Assembly: GCF_002443255.2 (NCBI RefSeq)
Contig: NW_019211455.1
Coordinates: 37,043,472-37,107,471, forward strand
Length of the DNA stretch: 64,000 nt
Source of the DNA: Varroa destructor
Taxonomy: Eukaryota > Arthropoda > Arachnida > Mesostigmata > Varroidae
Reading direction: 5' to 3'
Made by a program: the position numbers and the translations under genes. The notes under the pieces are model-generated. The model was not told the DNA's origin, searched no databases, and worked only from the letters and a program-made list of their open reading frames with translations. How positions within the stretch are numbered: position 1 is the stretch's first letter; each line of letters opens with the position of its first letter. This document shows positions 27,801-39,800 of the stretch, piece after piece.

Positions 27801-30800
27801 AGGGCCTTTAATGACTCTCTCAGAGATCGCTGCCTAACCTCGAGGACACTGTTGATGACACAAGGACCAAACGTAGTTGTAAAGCAGATTTTTAGCCCGC
27901 TAGCGATTGCGTGACAGCGCCAAAAGTAACCTGCATTAATTTTTAAGCAGCTCTACGTAACTTTAGCAAGACTATCTATGATAAAAACAAAAGCGGAGAG
28001 GACATGTTAGGATCGAAAGGTGTCCATGTCATGCGATATAAAAATAATCTCATTATTTACTGTCTTCATCTATGAATGACCTGCGCGGATTAGCAAACCG
28101 ATCGTTCTTCTAAGAGTGGCGATTACATCGTAAAAATTATGCGACAATTATATACTATATAAGAACAAAATCAAGCCCGAGCCATTGGGTTTATAGTCGA
28201 AAAAGGGTGCCATTTTAGAGTTACGGAATACTAACAGAGTGAGCGATAAATAGCAACTGCGCTACTAGGGTAATTAGTTGAAATGCACAGGTAGGTTTGA
28301 CGTAAGTTAGCGTAGAGTTCGTGATTATTATGCGCCTTACCGTGACGATTAGTTATATTATAATGGACAGTTGTTGCGTTAAGATACATGAGATCAATAG
28401 TAGATTTTGGAATTTCGACGACTTTTTTTTAGACCTGCATTGACAACCGATAGATGCGTAGCATCTTCAAAACATATCTGACGTTAAATATCAATGTCCC
28501 GAGTAATTCTGTGAAGCGAAAGATCGCCACTTGAGTTTCATGGCACAAAATAGACAAACACAAGCTATTTCGTTACAATTCAACGAAAGAGCTAGAATTT
28601 TAGGTCTGAAGGTGAAGCCATTTGTTGTAAAAGGACGTACGTAACAGGGTTTACAGTAACTGCGTCGCTCCTAGTCTGGAAATTACTTAAAGCAGCGAAC
28701 GCTCCGTCTCGAATAGATTAAGGTATAATTTAAAAAAAGGAGGAAACGGAGGACAGTGTACTTGCGGTGTTTATATTTACTACACGTTGTTCTTTGCCGT
28801 AGGTGTAATAGAAACATCGCTTCATTAATTCTAAAATAATCAAATGGCGATGCGATAGCCAAACAACAAAGGTAAGTCGCAGAACGACAGCTTAACTCGT
28901 CAACAAATTCCCGTTCAGATTCAAATAACACCCGTTTCCTGTCTCGGTTAGCTCGTAAGCCTTCACGGTTTACATATAAGGAACAAAATATAGTAGATAA
29001 AGCTGCATTGGATGCATGAACCATCTTCAACTACCAAAATACTGCAATTTCATACTGAGAACATTATATTGGTAGATAGCTAGCTTCATCAGATAAATGC
29101 GGGGTTGCTCCACTTAGAAGCCTTCACCGACTCACCGACAAGAATGAACAATGCCAGGTCGTTTTACCTGACTGTGGTATTCGACTGCTGGACACAAACC
29201 GGACAGGCCACACGTCTCTTGTCACGAAGCACCGACCAAGTGACATATTAACCGTACACACACATAATTGCTATTACACAATGGAAAGTTAATATAAGTT
29301 GTGTGTTGCACTCGCTGACTCTGTGCATCAACGTGATCAAAACAGAAAGATAAAGACGGCCCCAGCAGGTGCTAGTTATATGCGCACCGTTTGGGGCGCG
29401 TACAGACAGATGCAATGTTTTGACTATTTGCACATGGCCTCCACGCTCTTCCATCAACTGTTGACCTTGAAACTAGTTCAACGATAGTGATAAAAGCAGA
29501 ACCGATCAAAATTGCATGTTAGATATTCTCACGTAAAAATTAACTGGGAAACTTTCATTAAACGGCACTATTTTTTAGAGCTTACAAAATATATGGAACT
29601 TACTTGTCGGCCAACTCGTCGGGCCACTACTACTCTACTAAGAATCTCTTTACGTTTACGTTTACGTTGTAGCACAGGCCAAAGGTGTGTACGCAGTCTT
29701 TTGAATAGACTCGGAATTTTAATGTTACCTTTTATAATGAAATTACGAATGGCCGATCATAAACTGTAGCTAGCTAATTTAAATCATCGGAAACCAATAC
29801 GTATAAAACTGCATTTTGTATGATGACTTCCCGGTTATCTTCGCTTGGGAAATTAATTTTCTAACTAAGTGACAGCAGCATCAGTTAGATTTACCTTTGC
29901 TGTATAATTTTTTTGCAATAATAACTACAGTAATCTTAAAAAACACATTTGAATCGTTAAAGATCGAGGTGTCGAAAACGTAGCTTCGTCCTTAAGTTTC
30001 TATTTATTTTGTAAAATCAATTAGACAGGATATATCTATATATACATACACCGCTTAAACCTCAATTCTGTTCTTAAGTCAAAACTGCCAAAGCGACATT
30101 TTTACCTGAACGTAGTTTGTTTTGCTTGCAAATTCGCGCTTGCTTATAACTTTGCGGTAAGTTCTATTCGAACGTCTGGCTTCTGACGCTCGTAGAGCTA
30201 GGCCTGACAGGCTGAACTCTCCATCCCCCCTTCCTCCCCGCGCTTTTCCTGCTTTTCTTCTGTCAAGTTGTGACGTCGTTGTAGTAATAGCCGTTAGCCT
30301 TAGCTGCTCAATTTGTCCGCTGGCAAGCGGACGAATTGAGCAGCGAAGGTGACAATAGTAGCCACAAGTCAAAGGATCAGCGGCAAGGTTTCCCTCAAGC
30401 AGCTCGCAGTGGTCGAACGAGACTCGGCGGCCGTTCTGCCGGTTAGGCTCAACATCTAGTTGCGTTCCTGGTCCCGCATCTCTCGGCGCCTATTTCGCTT
30501 TAGGGCTCGTGCTGCAGCGAAAACAGGAGGCCGCCAACAGGAGTCAGCCATTGTCACTAAGGTAGAAAGAATAGAGCAGAGTTGAGAGCTCACGAAGAAA
30601 GTCGTCGCAGTCTCAAGTGGTGAAAGGCTCATACAATTCACATTCGCGACAATAAGGCCTACAGCATTTGCTAAACAGATCAACTAGTGATAGCCTTGTG
30701 TGTGGAAACGAAATACTGGACGGCACGCTTCCAACGAGGCGAAACTCTACTTGAAGAAACGCGTTGTTTGTTGAACTTTCATAGCTAATATGAAAGGAGG

Positions 30801-33800
30801 CATTCTTTTGATTCGCGCCAAATATGTGGAATCACCAAGTCACACAGAACATATTAAAAGAATACTCGGTTGGACCCATACGTTTGTATGGGGGCGCATA
30901 ACCAGCTGCTGGGCAGGAATCAGCAGTTGTTACATAGGCGTCAAAAAATAGTACGCAAAGATCTACGATCCATCCAGCTACTGTTGATCTACCTGGCCTA
31001 ACCTAGCTCACCTACATTCATTGATCATATCGATACGAGATATAGAAGGCTAATCGTAGATGCTCGAAGTGATACCAACATCGGCTAGAGCAGATATGGA
31101 CTACTTCATTAGTTGCAACGCTTAACGCAAAAGGTGAAATTTGTCAGCGTCGAAACAAACACGAGCTTCAAACAGAGGATATCTACGCAAGCGTCGTAAA
31201 CACATAAGAACTGATTGGCACGAATCCATGAAATGCAAGGGCACGCAGAGACGCGGATACCAATGCGTAGTTCACAACGATACGCAGTACACGCACCGTC
31301 ACACCAATATCTGAGCACAAGGCCTAAAACCAAACCCATTCGTAAATTTTATCATATATTGGAATAGATCACGGTCTGATGGAAACGACCACCGTTTATT
31401 AGATTTTTGGGGAGCGGCAGATCATTACAATGTGGCCGAATATATTACTACTTTAAACACTGTGAAGATTCAACAGGTTTGTTACTTTGAACAGACCGGC
31501 AATTGATAGCAGAATGTAATTCAAAATGGGAACTGCCTATCAACAATACTACAAGCGCTTAGTACTATCGAGCTTAATAATTAGAAAACAAAAACTAAAA
31601 AGCATAAGCTTGATGTCAGCGTACCCCACCTTCGCTTAATGATAAGCAACTGAATAAATAATCTGTAACCATTTTAGTTGCTTGGCGTTACTGACAGTAT
31701 CCAAAAACATGGACTTTACATGCGACAGTACCTATATCATTACATATCATAGTCCCTTTTCGCGTCTTTGTAGCCAACATGAAACTGTAACTTTTGTAGG
31801 TAATAATAATATGACACACGACGTAGCTCGCCTTTCGATCTACGGGTATAAATTTTGCTTAGAGCTATGGGCAGCTTCAACATTGAAAGTCATGTGGCGA
31901 GTGCTGATCTAAGTATTACGTGATCAATGCATTTGAAAGTTTAAAAACCAAAGCTTTTTTTAAATATGTTTCACACCTTAAATCTGCCTTTAATAGAGAA
32001 TAGACTTTGGCCTCTATTTCGCAACCTCGAAATCCAAATGAAAACGTTTAGATGATGTTATTTAATCATCACTGCCGTCAACGTCGAAAAGATAAGGCAG
32101 CCGCTCAATGAACTGAGTCTCAGTAAGCGATATTGTCAGAATTAAGTCTATGAGCAGCATACGATTTGTATCTTACAGCACTAGTTCTAAGTTCAACCTA
32201 CTAAGACAACACAAAAAAATCTTACGAAAAATAAGTTAAGTGTTTTTTTTTGCCTTACGCGTGTCTTAAGAACGATGAATATCATTTTACTTTAAACCGT
32301 ATTGAGGATTCAAAGTGGTGAATCCAAATATCAAAGTGAAACTGGTTCAGGAAACAATTTCCTACTAAAACTATGAAAACAAAAAGGTGCTCCTGTGCCT
32401 ATAGAAATTGTGTAGCGTTGACTGCCGCTCTGGAGTACATCTAGCTTTTAAGATCAGAGGATGCCATTACGTAAATTCAGATTGCTTGGGACGTCTAAGG
32501 TCTGGATCATACGTGAACGTGTCCACGTATGGTTTAGAGTTCCCGTATATATACACATGTTTATATAAAGATTAAAAGGTTTTTTGTTTCTCTTTGGCAG
32601 TCAGGTTTAAGAACGTTTCGGGCGTATCAGGCTTTTAGATATACATAAACTGGGATTTTCTGCCCAAGTAGCACAACAACCAATATGCAATCGGAGATCA
32701 AAAAACATCGACCATGTAAAGCGAAAAAATACATAGCGGCTGCTTCAAAACAATGAATTAAACCAAAAACATCACTTTATGCGCAGTAGCTTTCAGACAG
32801 AACTATGGTCTGCTCGTATCCGTTGTATCCGCTTGGTACCTAAGCGTTATAAAGAGTAGAATAAGAAGCCGCCGCCTGACAAGAACAGAGAGGGTCTAAA
32901 TAGAAAAAACTACGATAGAGACAACCATAAACAAACCTCTTATTGTTGCCGCTTTCTTTGGAAGGGTTGTCGTTCTTTACTTGATCACAAATGTTTTATT
33001 ACATTTACATTAAATGATGGATTCTAATGTAAGATAAATGCCCGTAGACATGAATAGGTAGGTACAGTTACCGCTAAGCAAATACAAAATAGACGCGCTT
33101 TTCTCTTTCACGTTTGATTCAGCTTGCGTGTGTCAGCTATCACATAGCGACAAACATGCCCAGTGACTCGCGCACGCACGTTTAACACCCACCTCCCTTG
33201 TAGACGCCGGCCCTTTGCGGACTGTTGTTGGTCACACGATGGCCTACGTGAGTTTCACGACCGTTGACTGTACACCGTCCATTTGAGTGAAACACATATA
33301 AGAGTACGTACATTTGCTCCCTTAATTTCTAACGCTTATGTTCAAACACTTACAAATAAATAACGGTGTTGACCCAAATGCCGCAGCCAGATAATAATAC
33401 ACTCGCCAACGATACAAACGATTTCATAAAACAAGAATTGTGTTGGTTTAATTTCAGACCCACACCACAAGAATTTCTATGCACTAATAAACCTAAAACA
33501 ACATCGATAATCGGTTCCGCGTCGTATTATGCGCAATGTATGTGGCCTAACGAGCAACCTTAGGTTATATTGTAGTTTCAAATCTCTGTAATGCTTTGCT
33601 TAACGTACCTTTCCGTGACTAATGATAGGCTCGCATCTTGCTATTAATACCTTTGCCGTCCTACCACGAGTTGGTGTTTGTGAAAATGCCGAATTCTGTA
33701 GTAATAGACAGTAGTATCCTTAATTATGTAATACTAGGGCGCTGGGATGTCAGGACAGATCCTTTTCTGAGGCCACTCAGTGGCTCCTAGCGATGACTCA

Positions 33801-36800
33801 GACACCGCTGACCAGACAGTCAGCTTGTCACACTCAAACCTTTTGTTATTGCTACGCTGGGATATTGAACTTACTGGGACACTGGCCATATGTGGCCTAG
33901 CTGTCTACTGTTACGCCTGATATTTGACAAACTATTCCTGAAATGACTCAGGATAGTAAAGGAACAAAGCTCCTAATTTGCATCGTGCCTTAGCTGTTGC
34001 TGTCCGCTCAAAGTCGGCCGTATTCCTGAATATAAAATTTAGTTTTAATACAATATAGAGCAATGCTGAGTAAACTTCCGGGGTACACAAATGTACGAAC
34101 TCGTATGGACTAATTTTTAGCGCAAACCAACCTTATATTGCCGAATTGCGAACACAAACTTCTTCTCTTCCGTTTACTTTGAAATCTAAAGAAACTTGTG
34201 TCAGACAATCTTCTTCAATGTTCTCATCATAAAGCTCACGATGACTTCTAGCCGTTCCAGCATGAACGCCTCTCAGACAAGATGGACCATATTAATCCGC
34301 TTAGTAATACGCTATACATATCCATATCCTGATATATTCCTTGCTCTACTAATAAGCAGAGAGGAATGCGTATGGTGTGTGCTTCAAATTGACGAAAGTG
34401 TCCCAAAGTGTCTACGCTGTATTGTTGCGCTGTTCATTAAAAACAACCTCGTTCATGCGCAGAGTACAATCCCATTTATACTTGTGAATCGCAATTTCAC
34501 AAACTAGTTTTTAAGGTGAAAACGATCGTCCGAGTTATTTGCAGCACTTTATTCAAGAATCAGTTACTTTTATTACGCTTGCAAACTAGATCTAGATAGA
34601 TGTCTTTAGACATCTATCTAGATCTAGGAGACGAAACCATGTTGGAATCAAAAAATGCGTTCCTACCTAGACTTGTTAATATATAAAATGTTCCATTAAA
34701 AATATCATTCTAAATTTAAAAAAATGCTTATAGCTGGTATTGTGTTTACCAAAAAAAGACTTACGAAAACACTGCACAATATAGCTATTGCAACAAAATT
34801 ATGGGTCTATTGCAACGGTTATGAACTATTCCGGAACAGAAAAAGGCCTACATTTATATATTGATAAAGAGCAAATTAATCGACAGAATGTTCGAAGATA
34901 ATTAGGTCTTCAACGATGAGTTTTTTTTAAGCTTCTATATTATCAATTCCGTAATAAGTAACCAGTTAAAAGTGATTGTAAATGTAAATCACTGTTTATC
35001 AGCAAGAGGTCACCTGGTAAGACACCAAGTCAAGCTTGATTTTATTTTACCAACGTAGAGTTCTAAGAGTGTTCCACAAAGCAATCGCTTCATCTGGATT
35101 TGAAACTCCGCCAGTATAAAGAGTCGAGTCATTTGGCAAGTTATTGCGGCGTGGCAAGCTTACGTTCGCTCATAGGCGACGGACAGCATGGTTCTTGCTA
35201 AGCTAATATAAACGGTCGTACTAAATGTGAAAAGTTGCGCAGCGAGGGTCCAATAGGGAACCGCTCGCTTCTTACTAAATTTCTTAGTAGTATCCACTGA
35301 GCGATAACATTAGTTGACGGACATACGGCAAAATTTAACGGCAAATCTTTCTGTGTTACGCATGCAACCGTACGTCGACGTCATTAATCTCAGCCGACAA
35401 GTGCTGGTCCGCTTTGGAGGTGAATCTCGCGAACCGCTTGTGGCAATTCTATGGTTGTGGATGCACAACAACAATTGCTCGCCGAGACTAACTTTTCGCT
35501 GTTGTCATCGATGCGCAGGAGAAAATAGGCCAAACATGGTTGTTGTTACTGTCATTATCGTTCAGTCAGGTCGATCGGTCATTGCAATGATATCTGTTGT
35601 CCTACTACCGAAATCGTATGCAAATGTGCTATTCATAATATCGAATAAAAGTCGCGCTTGTTCCGCATTTGGCACTATGTACAAATCGTACCTTCGTATG
35701 ACGAATTCCATTTTGAAGTTGTAGCATTTTTTAAGATAAGTGCAACTATACATTCAAAAGTTATTATTATTAACCTATAACTATCTGGTATAAAGTGGGA
35801 AGAACTTCCAGCAAAAAGACAGATACCCATAAATTCATTATTCGAGTATCTCGAGCGTTTCGATGTGGGTGCCTCTTCTTCAATATCTTGGTCCTAAACT
35901 GGCAGGAATGAATAAACGTCCGCTCTCTTCGACGGCGGCGCAGAATCGGAGATGTACACAGAGGGTTGATTGAAATATCGGAAAATATGCACGCGAGAGA
36001 CAAAGTGCTAGCTACCTGTGACAGTTGCTGTGATCGTTATGATCTAGTCAGATGTAATACTTATTATTATATATCTCATATCGGAGATACTATCAAAATA
36101 TAATTTAATAAAAGACAATCTTATGAAAACCGTATCTTGCATAAACTATTTTGCCCAGAAACATTTCATTAGACTTACCCGCATGCTGAGCCTTGACCTG
36201 GCAGACGTAGTATTGATGAAAGGGTCCGCCAAATAGAAACTCAAATTTTGGATTGTCCCTTTGCTTTTGCTTAGTCATCTCCTCAAACTCGGGGCCGTTC
36301 CGGGCTACAAATTGAGCCAACTTCATGATGATGTTGCGAAGCTCTGAAAAATGGCAAGCAACAAATCAACGTGGACGAAACCACAGCAAGACAGCTACGT
36401 CTTCAGCAGCATACTATGAATTACTAACAATATTTATTATGATGTCAGATGAATGATATCTATGAAGTCGAACGTCGTTGACCAATAAACACGGTCCTTC
36501 TATATGCATAATAATGTCGTTCTAGTAGTAACAACAATAGACAATGGCAACTATAACAAATGAAAACATGGTAGCTATCAGTAGGTTATACAAAGTATAG
36601 TGCACCTAACGTGTAATTACAGAGGTGATTTCGAAGTATTCACGGAGTTAAATTACGACTCCAAATGTCTCACATGTAATACAAAAGAAGGCATCAATAG
36701 GCTATCGCACTTTTGATGAAAAACAGTGTAAATAATGCACTACATAAAGGAAAGTGAAAATTAATTCAGCCAACTATTTTTATAGTACAAACAAATTAGA

Positions 36801-39800
36801 AACTCATAATATCTCACCTTTCTTTTTTCGGCAGGAGAAGCTGATATGAGGTTTGATATTTGTGTTTTGAAAACGTAATCAATCGATTTCTCTAATATTA
36901 ATTTATATCAACTGAACATATCAGCATTTAATCAACTCGTTTCTTTCGTAAATTATTTGGACGGATTTTAGAACGGGCGTTTCCTGGACGGGTTCGCAAT
37001 GACATCTTAGCTTCACTATAAACATTAACGTATGTTTTCATATTTTGTAAAAATCATCATTCGCTTTCAATAAAGTACTACTTAACGCATGTTGGGTCAT
37101 CAAAAAAGTATTGACCATTTCTAACAAAAGCAATAGTTTTAAACTAAATCTGCGTCATTTGGATCGATGACCTGCTGCCATTTGGTGGTAACACCACAAT
37201 TTCGTTATTGTAAAACATCTGTGGTTTCTGGGCGAAAAACTGTGACAAATAACCTTTGCATTCTTCCATTGAAACTGCATCATTAGAAAAGTTCTGCAGA
37301 AACTGAAATAGATGATAGTCTGATAGTACGAGATTTGGACAATACGGTGAATATATTCAAACTTCCATCAAAGCTCTTTCTCGATTTTTGCCGGATAGCT
37401 AAAGGTGTTTATTATCTACTAATGTCATAATTGAAGACAATGCCCCTCCCTTTCTATTCATTAATTCTGGTCGCCTTTTTTGTTAGTTGTTGACAGCAGA
37501 GGTTGGAATCGATCGTTCTGCCAAGCGGCAGCAACTCACAGCGTGTGATTCTTTCTAATTCCACCAAACTCATAGAATCGCCTTGTTAGGCGTCAGTCTG
37601 GGCTTTGCTACAGATTGTGTAATACACAGACTTTTGCGATAACTTCGTGAGCTTTTTCCATAACTTGTCAACAACTACAAGCAGCATCTTTCGTATCGAA
37701 ATTTGCAGAGTAAAAGCGACAGAACTATCTTTGGGGCGTTTATTCCGATAATGCGTTTTAACCATAAATAGCATAACTTTTTATGGGCCTGATCAGAAAC
37801 TATGCCTTCATCGTAATACAACTGTAAAAGACAGTAAATTTTAGCAAACATTTCGCCCATCGTCAAAATATTCTATCTTAAATCTGAATAAAGACATTTC
37901 AGAAGTTCTAACAAATCTCAGCCTTCAAATGAAAATGTCGATGTAACTAATATGGCGTGAAATATACGACTTTAAAGCCATCTGGCTAGAAACATGGTCA
38001 ATTTTTTTCGAGAACTAATATATGCGACACTAGTTAAGAAATCCGAAGGCAATCAGATTCTGGTGGTGTAGAACATGGCAATTAAATCATTGTCTAATAT
38101 TTATGCAGTTGGCTTAAATAGCGGATGATAAACACTATGCATTAATTATGTAAGAAACACTTTTTTTCAGATGACCTGGTGGTATTAAGTCACATGGGCC
38201 GTTGTGCCATTTTTCACCGGAGGTAAAAACATTTGCTTTCCCATTTAGCATGCACTGTCTAAACAATTGGAATTTTCAATCAAAGTATTGCCGAAGAGCG
38301 TCAGTGAAAATATTTCACTGCGGCTGGTTTAAGTGATGCTCGAGTAGACTGTTTTTTAATACTGTTCCACACCATTACTGAAATGTAAGAATTTACGAAC
38401 GCATGCTGTTGAACTCCTCTTGAAGCGTTCTCTTCAGCAGATCTGAATAATAAAACATTTATTTAGAACCTCACCGGTGACTCGCACTATAAATTTTGAT
38501 AAGTTGGCCTTCTTTTAAACATTTCACCTAGCGCCTTCCATAAAACCTTAAGTTGTAGCTCAAGCTCGTAAATAAAATGTGAATATAGTACAGAAAACAC
38601 CATATTAAAATACTCATCTGCGAGTTAAGAGGCAACTCGTGGTGGAATAGAGTTTTGACAAAAGGTTGATAGGGGGACCAATTTTTCAAAATTGTTTCGC
38701 AAAATTTAACACTGAAAAGTGTTTTTGTCTGACAAAGCTCGAATGCGCTAACGACTGGCGAAAATAGCAAAAAAAGGAATCATGCGAACGTATTTGCATA
38801 TTTAGAAATAGCATTTGACGACCTGGTGCCTGTGGTCTCATCGTATTAATTTGGTTCTATACATTTGGCTTATATTGTCTCATTTTCTGTAGCGCAAAAA
38901 TCATTGTGGCACCTATTGCAACCTATCTGGTAAATTATACTTTGAATAACATATAGCAATGAATGCATTTACGGGAACTTTACCGACTCCGATAGATTTT
39001 AAAAATCACAAAAATAAACCTTCGAATAGCAGTTATTCCCTTAGACGTTATTCGCATAACTATTTCTGCAGATCCAACAATACCGCCAATAATTTACTAA
39101 AATAATGCTAACACTTGTTACTTAAAACTTGTTAACTTAAAAAAATCATAAAGAGAACAGGCCCTTTACCGTCGGTGAAAACGTTATCATTTTCAAGCTA
39201 ATTTAATTTTTATTACCTGAAACGAATACTTCCATAATACATGAGTAATATCTTCGCGTAAAGGCTACCAGTATCACAATTAAATAATTTCATAAAAAAA
39301 AAAACATTACTATCAAGCTAACATCTAACAAATAGGCAGATCAATCTGTAGTTGCCACTATCATGACTACCAGCTCATTATAACATATTGTGTGTTTCCC
39401 AAAACGGACGTAATCGTTGCTGTCGACGGTAAACCAAATAGTCGCTTAAAGTAACAAGAAATATTGGTGCAGATGGTATCACAGCTTATCACTCGAAACA
39501 GGTAATAACAATGGGAACACATTAGTTCAACACATTACACTTATAATAAAAACGTTCACAATCGGGTGTTCACAATGAGCTAGGTAGATACAAACATAAA
39601 ATTGACGATTTTGTTCACGACTGCCCTTGTCATTGGGCTTGAATAATATGGCCATGTTGTACACACAGTCAATCTGTGGAACTATCACAACCGATAATTA
39701 CTGAAATTACTGTTGAAGATCAATGAAAATAAACATGATAGAATTTTATCCGAGTAATATTCTAGAACCAATAAACTCTAGTACATCTAATGTAATCATG

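Larger units (their letters stand above)
10822..36178 (-). other. CHERP intron 2, about 25.4 kb
   Basis: Bounded by the GTAAGT donor of exon 2 and the TTTTTCAG acceptor of exon 3, with compatible phases. Contents I can name are a mariner relic (21.5-22.0 kb), a perfect palindrome at 34.59 kb, a GC-richer patch at 30.2-30.6 kb with an inverted repeat, two exon-like plus-strand segments near 16.7 and 17.4 kb, and a 16-bp direct repeat at 19187 and 19212. The rest is AT-rich DNA with short uninformative open frames. The longest frame (20386-20925, minus) resembles nothing I know. Confidence 0.75.
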
